64,000 bases of DNA from an uncultured Litoreibacter sp. (GTDB taxonomy: Bacteria; Pseudomonadota; Alphaproteobacteria; Rhodobacterales; Rhodobacteraceae), in assembly GCA_947501685.1 (NCBI GenBank), contig CANMWQ010000002.1:496001-560000 (forward strand). The letters are read 5' to 3'. The notes under the pieces were generated by a model. The model was not told the origin of the DNA and ran no database searches. It saw only the letters and a list, made by a program, of their open reading frames with translations. The translations under genes were made by a program, and so were the position numbers. Positions 46,210 through 55,559 of this stretch are shown piece by piece; within the stretch, counting starts at the first letter, position 1; each line of letters begins with the position of its first letter.

Positions 46210-49200
46210 GTGCGCTTTTCGAAACTCAGATTGAACGGCTTCAAAAGTTTCGTGGACCCCACGGAGCTGATCATTGCCGACGGGTTGACCGGCGTGGTCG
46301 GCCCAAATGGCTGCGGCAAGTCCAACCTGTTGGAGGCCCTGCGCTGGGTCATGGGCGAGAACCGCGCCAAATCCATGCGCGGGTCCGGCATGGAAGACGT
46401 GATCTTCGCAGGTGCCATGTCCCGCCCCGCGCGCAACTTTGCCGAAGTCTCCTTGCAGATCGACAATTCCGAGCGGCTGGCCCCGGCGGGGTTCAATGAC
46501 CTCGACAATCTCGAGATCATCCGCCGCATCACCCGTGACGCCGGTTCTGCCTATAAGACCAACGGCAAAGACGTGCGCGCCCGCGATGTGCAGATGCTCT
46601 TTGCCGACGCCTCCACCGGGGCGCATTCCCCTGCGCTGGTCCGTCAGGGCCAGATAGCGGAGCTGATCAACGCCCGCCCCAAAGCCCGCCGCCGCATCCT
46701 CGAAGAAGCCGCAGGCATCTCCGGCCTGTATCAACGCCGTCACGAGGCCGAGCTGAAGCTGAACGGCGCCGAAACCAATCTCGCCCGCGTCGAGGATGTG
46801 CTGGAACAGCTCGCCACCCAGCTGGCCCAACTCGCCCGCCAAGCCAAACAGGCCGCGCGCTACCGCGAAATTGGTGATGAACTGCGCCGCTCCGAAGGCT
46901 TGCTGCTCTACCGCCGCTGGAAAGAGGCTGACGAGACTCGCGCCACCGCCGCCGCCGAGCTGACCGAACGCACGCAGGTCGCCGCCCAATCCGAGCGCCA
47001 AGCCCGCGAGGCCGCCAAACTGCGCGAAACCCAGGACGCCGCGCTGCCGCCTTTGCGCGAAGAAGAGGCCGTCGCCGCCGCCATTCTGCAACGCTTGGCC
47101 GTCCAGCGTGACACGCTCAGCGACCAAGAGGCACAGGCCACGCGCACCATCGAGACCCTCACCGGCCGCATCGCGCAGCTGGCCCAGGATATTGAACGCG
47201 AGGCCTCCCTGAACAAGGACGCGGGCGAAACCATCGAACGGCTCGAATGGGAAGAAAAAGAACTCGCCAAGGCCTCCGACGGCCACACTGACGCGCTCGA
47301 CAAGGCAGGCACCGACGCGCGCGAGGCCGCCAACATCCTCTCCGACCGCGAAACCGCCCTGTCGGAACAAACCGAAGACGTGGCCCGCTTGTCGGCCCGC
47401 CACCAATCCGCGCACCGCTTGCAAGAAGACGCCGTCAAAACGCTGGACCGCTACGAGGGCGAGGCCACCAAGGCCCGCACCGCAATGGCCGAGGCCGCAG
47501 AAGCCGTCACCAAAGCCGGAACCGATCTGAGCGCCGCGCAAGCCGCCTCCGCCGCCGCCGCCGCTTTGGCCGAAGAGGCCGACGCGACACTGGCCAAAAT
47601 CGACGCGGAACGCGGCGAGGCGCAGACCCGCGAGGAAGCCGCCCGCGCGCAACGCTCCGAGGCCGAAGGCGAGGCCAATGCCCTGCGGGCCGAAGCCACC
47701 GCACTCGCCAAACTTGTCGAACGCGACACCGCCGATGGCAAGCAATTGCTCGACGTGGTGCAGGTGAAATCCGGGTTTGAGAAAGCCCTCGGTGCCGCCC
47801 TCTCCGACGACCTGCGCGCGCCCCAGATCGACCCAAGCGAGCCCACCGGCTGGGCGCTTCTGCCCGGCTACCCCAAGCCGCAAGACCTGCCCGCAGGCGT
47901 CCAGGCCCTGACCTCTTACGTGACCATCCCCGAGGTGCTCGCCCGCCGCATGAGCCAGGTGGGCTTGGTCGACGCCGCCGACGGGCCACGCCTGCAAAGC
48001 GACCTGAAACCCGGTCAGCGTCTTGTCTCCGTCGAGGGCGATCTCTGGCGCTGGGACGGCTTCCGCACCGATGCCGAAGACGCGCCATCCTCTGCCGCCT
48101 TGCGCTTGCAACAGCTCAACCGTCTCGAAGAGCTCAAACAAGGCGTCGAACGCGCCTCCGCCAATGCCGACGGCGCCCGCGCCGCCCATGAGCATCTGAC
48201 CGCGCAGCTGGAAGAGCTCACCGCCAAAGACCGCGCCGCGCGTGAGGCTCGCCGCGACGCGGACAGATCAATGGCCGACGCCGCCCGCGCTCTTAGCCGT
48301 GCCGAAGGTGAACAGAGCATGGCGCAAGGCAAGCAGGAAACCCTCGCCCTTGCCGTGACCCGCAACGAGGAAGAGGCGCTCGCCGCCCGCAAACGCCTGC
48401 AAGAGGCTGAGAAAGCGGTGGCCGATCTGGGCGATCTCGACGCCGCCCGCGCCGAGATTGAAGACGTCAAAATGACCGTCGAGGCCGCGCGTATGACGAT
48501 GCTCGCCAAACGCTCTGCCCACGACGAGCTGCGCCGCGAGGGCGAGGCCCGGCTGAAACGCAGCCAGGAAATCACCACCGAAATCAGTGGCTGGAAGCAC
48601 CGTTTGGCCACCGCCGAAAAGCGCATCGCGGAGCTGGAAGAGCGCAAGACCACCTCCGAGGAAGAACTCAAAACCGCCTCCAACGCGCCCGAAGAACTGG
48701 CCGCCAAACGCGACGAGCTGGCCACCGCCATTGATGAGGCCGAGACCCGCCGCCGCGCCGCCGCCGATGCGCTGGCCGAGGCCGAAACCGTCCTGCGCGA
48801 GGCGGTCCAGACCGAGCGTGACGCGGAGCGCAACGCCTCGGAAGCCCGCGAGGCCCGCGCCCGTTCAGAGGCCCGCGCCGACGCCGCCCGCGAAACCGTC
48901 ACCTATGCCGTTGACCGCATCCGCGAGGAGATGGAAACCACCCCCGACGCTCTGCTCGAAAGCCTCGACGCCGACCCCGAGAAAATGCCCGCCTCCGAGG
49001 CAATCGAGAACGACGTGAACCGCCTCAAACGCCAGCGCGACGCGCTGGGCGCGGTCAACCTGCGTGCCGAAGAAGACGCCCGCGAAGTTCAGGAAGAGCA
49101 TGACGCCCTCGCCAAGGAAAAGACCGATCTGTACGACGCCATCGCCAAGCTGCGCACCGGCATCGCCTCGCTCAACAAGGAAGGCCGCGAACGCCTGTTG

Positions 49201-49665
49201 ACCGCGTTCGAAGAGGTCAATTCCAGCTTCGCCACCCTCTTCAAACACCTTTTCGGCGGCGGCGAGGCCAAGCTGGTCATGGTCGAAAGCGACGACCCGC
49301 TGGAGGCCGGTCTGGAGATCATGTGCCAGCCCCCCGGCAAAAAGCTTTCCACCCTGAGCTTGCTATCAGGCGGGGAGCAAACCTTGACCGCACTCGCCCT
49401 GATCTTCGCCGTATTCCTCGCCAACCCGGCACCGATTTGTGTGCTCGACGAGGTTGACGCCCCGCTGGACGATGCCAACGTCACCCGCTTTTGTGACCTG
49501 CTGGACGAGATGACCCGCCGCACAAATACGCGTTTCCTGATCATCACCCACCACGCGGTGACCATGTCCCGAATGGACCGCCTCTTTGGCGTGACAATGG
49601 CCGAATTGGGCGTGTCGCAATTGGTCTCGGTTGACCTGAAAAAAGCCGAGCAAATGGTCGCCTAA
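46210..49665 (+). CDS. smc: Chromosome segregation protein SMC
   Basis: Condensin ATPase for chromosome compaction and segregation, working with ScpA/ScpB. The product has 1,151 residues. Walker A GPNGCGKS lies at 31-38, long coiled coils very rich in Ala, Glu and Arg flank a hinge near the middle (GFEKALGAALSDDL...), and the C-terminal head carries LSLLSGGEQTLTALAL and Walker B ICVLDEVDAPLDD. The GTG at 46210 gives the family start (RFSKLRLNGFKSF). Neither this start nor the upstream ATG at 46150 has a clear ribosome site. It converges with the H-NS-like gene, with a bidirectional terminator between. Confidence 0.95.
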   Translation: MRFSKLRLNGFKSFVDPTELIIADGLTGVVGPNGCGKSNLLEALRWVMGENRAKSMRGSGMEDVIFAGAMSRPARNFAEVSLQIDNSERLAPAGFNDLDNLEIIRRITRDAGSAYKTNGKDVRARDVQMLFADASTGAHSPALVRQGQIAELINARPKARRRILEEAAGISGLYQRRHEAELKLNGAETNLARVEDVLEQLATQLAQLARQAKQAARYREIGDELRRSEGLLLYRRWKEADETRATAAAELTERTQVAAQSERQAREAAKLRETQDAALPPLREEEAVAAAILQRLAVQRDTLSDQEAQATRTIETLTGRIAQLAQDIEREASLNKDAGETIERLEWEEKELAKASDGHTDALDKAGTDAREAANILSDRETALSEQTEDVARLSARHQSAHRLQEDAVKTLDRYEGEATKARTAMAEAAEAVTKAGTDLSAAQAASAAAAALAEEADATLAKIDAERGEAQTREEAARAQRSEAEGEANALRAEATALAKLVERDTADGKQLLDVVQVKSGFEKALGAALSDDLRAPQIDPSEPTGWALLPGYPKPQDLPAGVQALTSYVTIPEVLARRMSQVGLVDAADGPRLQSDLKPGQRLVSVEGDLWRWDGFRTDAEDAPSSAALRLQQLNRLEELKQGVERASANADGARAAHEHLTAQLEELTAKDRAAREARRDADRSMADAARALSRAEGEQSMAQGKQETLALAVTRNEEEALAARKRLQEAEKAVADLGDLDAARAEIEDVKMTVEAARMTMLAKRSAHDELRREGEARLKRSQEITTEISGWKHRLATAEKRIAELEERKTTSEEELKTASNAPEELAAKRDELATAIDEAETRRRAAADALAEAETVLREAVQTERDAERNASEAREARARSEARADAARETVTYAVDRIREEMETTPDALLESLDADPEKMPASEAIENDVNRLKRQRDALGAVNLRAEEDAREVQEEHDALAKEKTDLYDAIAKLRTGIASLNKEGRERLLTAFEEVNSSFATLFKHLFGGGEAKLVMVESDDPLEAGLEIMCQPPGKKLSTLSLLSGGEQTLTALALIFAVFLANPAPICVLDEVDAPLDDANVTRFCDLLDEMTRRTNTRFLIITHHAVTMSRMDRLFGVTMAELGVSQLVSVDLKKAEQMVA

Positions 49666-49670
49666 AATAA

Positions 49671-49700
49671 AAAATGGCGCGCCAATTGGCCCGCCATTTT
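49671..49700. terminator. Bidirectional terminator between smc and the H-NS-like gene
   Basis: AAAATGGCG (49671-49679) pairs with CGCCATTTT (49692-49700). The interior GCCAATTGGC continues the helix past one C/C mismatch. A and T flanks give T-runs in both directions (TAAAATAAAAAATGG on the left). The 61-bp gap between the convergent stops is filled by this structure. Confidence 0.85.
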
Positions 49701-49726
49701 CTAATTCAATTAACCCTACGGCAATT

Positions 49727-50065
49727 TCAAAGCTTGAAATCATCCGGCGATTTGCCCGCCGCCATGGCGTCTTTCAACCAAGCCGGACGCGGCCCACGGC
49801 CACCCCATGTATTGGCGGCATTCTCAGGGTCACGATGCGTGATCTTCGCCTTCTTCACCGTCTTGCGCGCCTTTTTGACAGCTTTCCCGGCCGCTTGCCC
49901 GGTCAAATCAGACAAGGAATATCCCATCTGTTTTGCCTTGGCTTTTATCGCAGCCAGCGCTTCCGCCTTCTGCTTTTTGTCGTGGTTCGCAATTGCTTTT
50001 TCCACGCGTGTCTGTAGTGCCTTAAGCTCTTTGAGTGAAAGAGACTTGATATCGATTTTGGCCAT
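49727..50065 (-). CDS. H-NS family nucleoid protein (HvrA-like)
   Basis: A 112-aa small basic protein. The N-terminal helical oligomerisation region (LSLKELKALQTRVEKAIANHDKKQKAEALAAI) is followed by a Lys-rich linker. The C-terminal DNA-binding motif HRDPENAANTWGGRGPRPAWL matches the H-NS consensus TW.G.GR.P.W. In Rhodobacter the relative HvrA regulates photosynthesis genes; here the role is probably silencing of AT-rich DNA. The 140 bp upstream, to the cobD stop, is notably AT-rich and may carry its own promoter and autoregulation site. Confidence 0.92.
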   Translation of the reverse strand: MAKIDIKSLSLKELKALQTRVEKAIANHDKKQKAEALAAIKAKAKQMGYSLSDLTGQAAGKAVKKARKTVKKAKITHRDPENAANTWGGRGPRPAWLKDAMAAGKSPDDFKL

Positions 50066-50205
50066 TGTGTTTAGTTCCCCAACTAAAATTAAGCCTCTCC
50101 CCTTTATAGAAGGGAATTAGAGAAACCAAGTGGGAATAAAGCCAGCCAAATAGCGCGGGTCTAGATAATCGTCAAAAGCAAATAAATTCATCGCAAACCG
50201 GCATC

Positions 50206-51108
50206 TTAAAACAGAATTGCGCAAATTACGACCAGCCCCAGCCCCATTGCCCATACCCGCCACAGCATGGCCGCGGCCTGCTCTATCTCACCTGCGCCAA
50301 TGGCGCGCGCGCCTTCAGGGTTCACAAAGGGAAAGGCCTGCATCTCGCCATCATAGCTGCGCGGCCCCGACAGCGCGACGCCCAGCACGCCCGCCATCGC
50401 GGCCTCCGGCCACCCGGCATTGGGGGAGCGGTGCAGCTGCGCATCCCGCTGCACCATCGCCCAAAGATCAGCCCGCCCGTAGCTCAACAAGATCAGCACC
50501 GCGCTCAGCCGCGCAGGCACCCAGTTCACCAGATCATCCAGCCGCGCCGCAGCCCAGCCAAATTCGGCGTAACGCTCCGTGCGGTAGCCCACCATGCTGT
50601 CGGCGGTGTTCACAGCCTTATAGGCCAGCATCCCCGGCAGGCCCGCCACCGCAAACCAGAAAGCGGGCGCCACGACGCCGTCGCTGAAATTCTCCGCCCC
50701 GCTTTCAATGGCCGAGCGCGCCACGGCGGGGCTGTCCATTGCAGACACATCCCGCCCCACAATCCGCGCCACAGCGCGGCGTCCGTCGCCAAGGCTCACC
50801 CGCAACGCGTCTGCCACGTCGCGCACATGGTCCACCAAGCTGCGCTGCGCCAATAAAATCGCGGCCAGCAAAACCTGCCACAGCCAGCCCAAAGGCAGCG
50901 CCGCAATCACGCCCCCCACAACCCATGCGCCCAGCACCAGAAACGCCACCATCACGACGCCCTTCGCGCGGCGGTTGCCCGCGTTCATCCACGCCTCCAG
51001 CCACGAGATCAAACGGCCAATCAAAACCGCCGGATGCGGCGCGCGGTCCCAGAGCCATTTCGGCTCCCCAAACACCGCGTCCAAGATCATCGCAAGCGCC
51101 AGCGTCAC
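50206..51108 (-). CDS. cobD: Adenosylcobinamide-phosphate synthase (CobD/CbiB)
   Basis: Membrane enzyme that attaches aminopropanol phosphate to adenosylcobyric acid. The 300-aa product has several hydrophobic helices and the signatures [68 protein letters not shown] and [16 protein letters not shown]. It overlaps cobC by 4 bp, and both act on the aminopropanol arm. In E. coli/Salmonella nomenclature this is CbiB. Confidence 0.95.
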   Translation of the reverse strand: MTLALAMILDAVFGEPKWLWDRAPHPAVLIGRLISWLEAWMNAGNRRAKGVVMVAFLVLGAWVVGGVIAALPLGWLWQVLLAAILLAQRSLVDHVRDVADALRVSLGDGRRAVARIVGRDVSAMDSPAVARSAIESGAENFSDGVVAPAFWFAVAGLPGMLAYKAVNTADSMVGYRTERYAEFGWAAARLDDLVNWVPARLSAVLILLSYGRADLWAMVQRDAQLHRSPNAGWPEAAMAGVLGVALSGPRSYDGEMQAFPFVNPEGARAIGAGEIEQAAAMLWRVWAMGLGLVVICAILF

Positions 51109-52031
51109 GCCAAAGCCGCCTCAAGCCGGGGCCACATCTCCGGCGTAGGCAGGCCCAGCCGAACCCAGCGATCCGAATAAGGGAAGATGCGCGTCCAGAT
51201 ATGCGCCCGCGCCAGACGGTCCTGAAACGCCGCTGCGTCGCCGACGTCGTAAAGCCCGAACAGATTCGTGCCGCCCACGACCTCCGCCCTGGAGGCCGCC
51301 ATCAGCGCATTCAACCGCGCCGCATCCTCCGCCAGCCGGACCCGCGTGCTGCGCGCCCAGCTTATATCTTCCAAGGCCCGCGCGCCGATCTCCAATGCAG
51401 GCCCCGACACGGCCCAGGGCCCCAGCCCGTCGCGCAGCTTGGCCGCCATGTCAGGCGCGCATATTGCAAAGCCCAGCCGCATCCCGGCCAACCCCCAGAA
51501 CTTGCCAAAGCTCTTCAACACCACGACCTCGTCCGATGCCAACCCTACATGGCTGGCCGCAGGGGTCACGTCGCAAAAGCTCTCATCAATCACCGCAGGC
51601 AAAGCGGGCGCGTCCCAAAGCCTGCCGTCCGGGTTGTTGGGATGCACCACCACACGCAGATCCGCGTCGCCAGTCACAACCTCCCAACCGCAGGCGCGAA
51701 ACGCCGCCGCGTGCTCATTATAGGTGGGCGCGGGGATCTCCACTCGCGTGCCCGCGAACACAAAAGGCATCTGCGCAATCAAGGCCGACGCCCCCGGGGC
51801 CGCGACGATCTCTACCCCCTCAGGCACGGACCAAAAGGCGCGGGCCGCATCCAGCAACCGGCTCTGCGCCGCACGGTCGGGCAGGGCGGTCCAGGCCTCA
51901 AGACCAACATCGCCCACCGGGTAAGGCACCGGGTTGATCCCCGTTGACAGGTCCAGCCAGTCGCCACGTTCGCCGCCAAACTCGGCCACCGCCGCATCCA
52001 GCCCGCCGCCATGGTCGCGGGCGTCACTCAT
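51105..52031 (-). CDS. cobC: Threonine-phosphate decarboxylase CobC
   Basis: PLP enzyme (class-I/II fold) that makes (R)-1-amino-2-propanol O-2-phosphate from L-threonine phosphate. The 308-aa product has [13 protein letters not shown] at the start, [13 protein letters not shown], and the Schiff-base region [19 protein letters not shown]. The gene lies between the DUF1636 gene (8-bp overlap) and cobD (4-bp overlap), so the three are one transcript making and attaching the nucleotide-loop linker. The name follows the Pseudomonas denitrificans scheme; it corresponds to Salmonella CobD. Confidence 0.93.
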   Translation of the reverse strand: MSDARDHGGGLDAAVAEFGGERGDWLDLSTGINPVPYPVGDVGLEAWTALPDRAAQSRLLDAARAFWSVPEGVEIVAAPGASALIAQMPFVFAGTRVEIPAPTYNEHAAAFRACGWEVVTGDADLRVVVHPNNPDGRLWDAPALPAVIDESFCDVTPAASHVGLASDEVVVLKSFGKFWGLAGMRLGFAICAPDMAAKLRDGLGPWAVSGPALEIGARALEDISWARSTRVRLAEDAARLNALMAASRAEVVGGTNLFGLYDVGDAAAFQDRLARAHIWTRIFPYSDRWVRLGLPTPEMWPRLEAALA

Positions 52032-52398
52032 CGGCAGGAAGCGGAGGGTGCCGGGTCACAAAATGCCCCTTCACCTCTTGTGGCCAGGTCTTGTAAGGCA
52101 CTTGGCCCGTCTCGCTTTGCGCATGCAGCGCGGCATACTCCACCACGGCCTGCGCGGCCTCCGGCGTGGGCTCAAATTCGCCCAGCGTGTAATTCAGCTT
52201 GCCCGCCGCCTGAATGGCCACGTTGCAACTGCGGTTGCACCCCATCAGGCAGGAGTGACGCCGGGTGCGGACATCCCCGCGCCCTGATGCGGCCGCCTCA
52301 ACCATCTGCGCAAAGGCCTCGCCACTGGTCACACCGCTGCCCCCCTCAACCCAGTCGTCGCGTTTGCAGGTGTCGCAAATGGTGATCATGCTTGTCAT
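52024..52398 (-). CDS. DUF1636 protein (ferredoxin-like cysteine protein of cobalamin operons)
   Basis: A 124-aa protein with cysteines in ITICDTCKRDDW and HSCLMGCNRSCNVAIQ, a thioredoxin-like [2Fe-2S] ferredoxin pattern (Cys-x2-Cys ... Cys-x3-Cys-x3-Cys). DUF1636 genes are often found in B12 clusters, but the biochemical role is not established. The ATG at 52398 has GAGGA 5 nt upstream; the later ATG at 52389 is less well placed. It begins the DUF1636-cobC-cobD unit. No B12 box is visible upstream. ACACTTTGTTAA (52494-52505) lies about 100 bp upstream. Confidence 0.88.
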   Translation of the reverse strand: MTSMITICDTCKRDDWVEGGSGVTSGEAFAQMVEAAASGRGDVRTRRHSCLMGCNRSCNVAIQAAGKLNYTLGEFEPTPEAAQAVVEYAALHAQSETGQVPYKTWPQEVKGHFVTRHPPLPADE

Positions 52399-52581
52399 GG
52401 CGGTCCTCGGAAGGGGGGTGTTGTCAGGCGTCGAGAAACCCATGAAACGGATTCTCACCCGCAACGCAAGACGCAGGACACAGGCAGCGATTCACACTTT
52501 GTTAAGACAATGCGCGCAAGTTGGGTCCGTTCAGTAGGGGGAGTGTACCGGCCATAACCGTTAATGGAGGTCGGACGTTCT

Positions 52582-52938
52582 ATGAAAGTGCTCATTGTAG
52601 AGAATGATCCGAACCGCGGTCGGGTCTGGCGCAGCCATATCGCTCGGCTGGGTGCGCTGGTCGCCGTGGTCGCGGGTCAGTCGGAGGCCGTCGACGCATT
52701 AAGCGACGACAGCTATGATATCGTGATCCTCAATCTCGATTTGGGGAAAGGCAGCGCCATGGCAGTGGCGGATTACGCCAGCTACCGCAGGCCGGATTGC
52801 AAAGTGATTTTCGTGACCGCGAAAAGCTTTTTCTCGGACGGGTCCATCTTTTCCTACATGTCCAACGCCTGCGCCCTCATCCCCGCCGCCATGCCCCCAG
52901 AAGACATGGCCGCCCTGGTCGAACATCACGGGCGGTAG
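52582..52938 (+). CDS. Single-domain response-regulator-like protein lacking the phospho-acceptor
   Basis: A 118-aa receiver-fold protein (MKVLIVENDPNRGRVWRSHIARLGALVAVV). The position of the phospho-acceptor Asp (pattern D-h-h-h-h-D-h) is Asn51 in YDIVILNLDLGKG. The conserved Lys before the last helix is replaced as well (ALIPAAMPPEDM in place of the usual LxKPhxxxxL). Phosphorylation is therefore doubtful unless Asp53 substitutes. It is followed by no output domain. GGAGGT lies 10 nt before the ATG at 52582. It is divergent from the DUF1636 gene. Confidence 0.8.
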   Translation: MKVLIVENDPNRGRVWRSHIARLGALVAVVAGQSEAVDALSDDSYDIVILNLDLGKGSAMAVADYASYRRPDCKVIFVTAKSFFSDGSIFSYMSNACALIPAAMPPEDMAALVEHHGR

Positions 52939-53126
52939 GAAGCGGGGCGGGGGAAGGGCGGGAGATGAGCTCATACTAACTGCTCTTATTCAAGGCACCC
53001 AGCCCGGTTAACAGCCCGAAGGGTCGTCCATTGGGCGCCATTGGTTCGAAATCAATGGATGACGGCATTGCCTGCATTGACCGGCAGGTGATTGCATAGC
53101 AATCACCGAGAGGGGCCGCCCGTCAG

Positions 53127-53226
53127 GGCTGGCGATTTGGTGGGATTTGGCGCGTCACATGTTCGGAAGATGACTTTGCTACCATAAAGCACTGTCGAAA
53201 AAGCGGAGCGACGCCATCCCGCGGTC
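53127..53226 (+). repeat. Copy 1 of a ~100-bp inverted repeat flanking the NTF2-like gene
   Basis: The stretch from GGCTGGCG (53127) to CGGTC (53226) matches the reverse complement of 53832-53930. In the core TTCGGAAGATG...CATAAAG...CTGTCGAA (53162-53199), 33 of 39 aligned positions agree. It lies in the 403-bp gap 52939-53341, which is otherwise gene-free and contains only small local hairpins such as GGTGATTGC/GCAATCACC (53088-53107). Confidence 0.7.
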
Positions 53227-53341
53227 TGGCACTGCCCTCCATCTATGCGCGGGGTCTAAAGACTGCTTCGAGCCCAAAGTGTTTGATGCTGCGCAGCGTG
53301 CGAACGACCGCTTGCATGATTGAAAAAATTGCTGTGTGCTG

Positions 53342-53710
53342 TCAGCAAGGTGTTCCTTGATGAAAGCGGAGTTGCCAGCGCCCCACGGCTTTGACCCATA
53401 GCGACGAACGGCGACCTACTTCGATTTTATTTCCGTATCTTACCTCGCTCGTGTATGTCGCGAGTGCAACGTCAACTGCGACTAGCTCAACTGAGTAGTT
53501 GGGCAGCGGTAGCAACGCGTTGATTTCAGCCTCTGGATCGGGATCAAAGAGCATTTCCGCTCTTTCATATCTCTGTCCTGATCTACCAAACTCCACGAAG
53601 TCTGGGGAGAATGTTTGATCCATCAGGTCCGGATCAAAGCGTGTTTCTGCCAGCCAAAGTGTTTCCTCCAAAGCCATCAGAGCGTCTCTATCTTCCGATG
53701 ATAAGATCAT
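53342..53710 (-). CDS. NTF2-like / DUF4440 protein
   Basis: A 122-aa protein with a cystatin-like NTF2 fold pattern: LEETLWLAETRFDPDLMDQTFSPDFVEFGRSGQ at the start and SSLWVKAVGRWQLRFHQGTP at the end, the DUF4440 hallmark. Members are small polyketide cyclase/SnoaL-type or immunity-like proteins; no function is assigned. GGAGG precedes the ATG at 53710. By eye it is less GC-rich than surrounding genes. It is enclosed by the two inverted repeat copies, consistent with horizontal arrival as a cassette. Confidence 0.78.
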   Translation of the reverse strand: MILSSEDRDALMALEETLWLAETRFDPDLMDQTFSPDFVEFGRSGQRYERAEMLFDPDPEAEINALLPLPNYSVELVAVDVALATYTSEVRYGNKIEVGRRSSLWVKAVGRWQLRFHQGTPC

Positions 53711-53831
53711 TCGCCTCCAGGACCGGACTAATTCACAAAGTGAGAGTTTCAGAGGACTGCAGACATATCAAGTCAAAGGTCGAACGGCGGCTCCGTCTGC
53801 AAACCAGCCCTCCTCAGCCGGGCGTATGCAG

Positions 53832-53930
53832 GACCGTGGGGTGGCGCTGCTGCGGTCATTCGACAGCACTTTATGGCAGCCAAGCACATCTTCCGAATAT
53901 GCGAAGCGCAAAGATGTCAAAGCGCCAGCC
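53832..53930 (-). repeat. Copy 2 of the inverted repeat flanking the NTF2-like gene
   Basis: Runs from GACCG (53832) to CGCCAGCC (53930) and is the diverged reverse complement of 53127-53226. It lies in the 359-bp gap between the NTF2-like gene and the glutathionyl reductase gene (53711-54069), where I find no gene. The repeats have no transposase between them and no obvious target duplication at their outer edges, so a non-autonomous element or a remnant pair is more likely than an intact IS. Confidence 0.7.
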
Positions 53931-54069
53931 CGCCGGAACGGTCTTGCGCACGCCCGGCGCCTGCGGCTTGAGTCCGGGCGATTCAGTGCGTTGAAAGACG
54001 GGTTGCTAGTTCCTTAGAGCGGCACTTCGGAACAAGCCGCTAACGGCAGCAAAGTCAGCAAAACCACCA

Positions 54070-55044
54070 TCACCCCCGCCCATGGGCCTCCTCCCAATCA
54101 ATCACCGGGTTCACCGGAATAATCCGGTGCGGGTTAATGCTCTCATGGCTGTAATGGTAATGCCGCACGATATGGTCAAACCGCACCGTGTCGGCCACGC
54201 CCGGCATCTGGTACAGCTCGCGGGTGTAGCCCCAAAGGTTCGGGTAATCCACGATCCGCGCGCGGTTGCATTTGAAATGCAAATGATACACCAGATCGAA
54301 CCGCACCAGCGTGGTGAACAGCCGCCAATCGGCCTCCGTCAGCACGTCACCCATCAGGTAGCGCCCCGCGCCCAGCCGCTCTTCCAGCCAGTCCAGCGTG
54401 TCAAACAACGGCCCCACGGCCGCGTCATAGGCCTTTTGCGACGTCGCAAACCCCGCCTTATAGACCCCGTTATTCAACCTGTCGTAGACCCGGTCATTCA
54501 CCGGCGCAATCGCGTCTCGCAGCCCTTCCGGCCAGAAATCCAGCCTGTTCCCCGTCACCCCGTCAAAGGCGCTGTTCAACATCCGGATGATCTCAGAGCT
54601 TTCATTGCTCACAATCGTGCCGCGCTCTTTGTCCCAGAGAATAGGCACCGTCACCCGCCCCGACACGCCCGGATCGGCCTTCAGATAAATGTCGCGCGCA
54701 AAGGGCAGCCCGAACAGGTCATCCCCCGTGGCCCCCGGAAAATCGGTGTCAAAAGTCCAGCCGTCGCTCATCATGTCGGGATGCACGGCAGAGACGCCAA
54801 TCACATCCTCCAGCCCCTTCAAGGCGCGAAAGATCAGCGCCCGGTGCGCCCACGGGCAGGCATAGGAGACGTAAAGATGATAGCGCCCGGCATCCGCCTT
54901 GAAGCCCGCCTCACCCGAAGGGCCTGCCGCGCCATCCGCCGTGATCCAGTTGCGAAACCCGGCGGTGGAGCGTTTGAACGCCCCGCCCGTCGATGTCGTG
55001 TCATACCAGTCATCATGCCAAACGCCGTCTACAAGCTGTCCCAT
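54070..55044 (-). CDS. Glutathionyl-hydroquinone reductase (YqjG/ECM4-type omega-like GST)
   Basis: A 324-aa xi/omega-class glutathione transferase. The thioredoxin-like N-domain has the catalytic Cys in YVSYACPWAHRALIFRALKGL (Cys63), and the family motifs VPILWDKERGTIVSNESSEIIRMLN and EADWRLFTTLVRFDLVYHLHFKCN follow. These enzymes reduce S-glutathionyl-hydroquinones back to hydroquinones. The ATG at 55044 follows GGAGACGGGA. It is leftward and alone; 293 bp without a recognisable gene or riboswitch separate it from the cbiX unit. Confidence 0.93.
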   Translation of the reverse strand: MGQLVDGVWHDDWYDTTSTGGAFKRSTAGFRNWITADGAAGPSGEAGFKADAGRYHLYVSYACPWAHRALIFRALKGLEDVIGVSAVHPDMMSDGWTFDTDFPGATGDDLFGLPFARDIYLKADPGVSGRVTVPILWDKERGTIVSNESSEIIRMLNSAFDGVTGNRLDFWPEGLRDAIAPVNDRVYDRLNNGVYKAGFATSQKAYDAAVGPLFDTLDWLEERLGAGRYLMGDVLTEADWRLFTTLVRFDLVYHLHFKCNRARIVDYPNLWGYTRELYQMPGVADTVRFDHIVRHYHYSHESINPHRIIPVNPVIDWEEAHGRG

Positions 55045-55337
55045 TCCCGTCTCCTCCTGTCGTGTTGGGTCATGCACTAACGCGCGACCCCCGCTTTGGT
55101 CACTCCCACGCCGCCGCACAGAAACTGCGCATGCCGCAAACAGGTCACCCGCCGCCACTTCCCCCATTGCGACGGACCCCGCGCGCCCATATACCTACGA
55201 CTCGAAGACGAGGGGCTTGTCCCCAGAGAGGTTGGCGGCCTTCGGATCGACCCAAATAGGGGGTCCCCCGGTTGCATCGTCACATCAAAGCCGCGCGCGG
55301 CACCTCTCGCGATATGACAATGACGAAAGGTGCGCCG

Positions 55338-55559
55338 ATGACCCGGTTTCTGCTTGCTATCACGGCCCTTCTGGCCACCCCCGCCACCGCCCATGTCGGC
55401 CATCTGGGCGAGGCCGCAGGCCATGATCACTGGATTGCGGGCATCGCCATCGGGGTCGCGATTGGCGTCTCCATCTGGGGGCTGGCCAAAGGCAAGAAAC
55501 CAACTGAGGAGGCCTCCGAGGAAGAGCCCGAAGACGACGAAGAGAAAGAAACAGCATGA
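55338..55559 (+). CDS. Small exported/membrane His-containing protein before cbiX
   Basis: A 73-aa protein. A signal-like start (MTRFLLAITALLATPATA) leads to AHVGHLGEAAGHDHWIAG, with four His in 14 residues, then one membrane helix (GIAIGVAIGVSIWGL) and an acidic tail rich in Glu. The N-terminal His cluster would face the periplasm and could bind cobalt; similar small genes (I believe DUF6732) occur beside cbiX in related bacteria. The ATG at 55338 has GAAAGGTG upstream. It overlaps cbiX by 4 bp (ATGA), so it is the first gene of the corrin-ring operon. Confidence 0.7.
   Translation: MTRFLLAITALLATPATAHVGHLGEAAGHDHWIAGIAIGVAIGVSIWGLAKGKKPTEEASEEEPEDDEEKETA

Noticed and set aside
55045-55337. 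Second cobalamin riboswitch before the cbiX operon
   Set aside because: No B12 box (GCCAGGAGACC-like) or other core element on either strand of this 293-bp gap.
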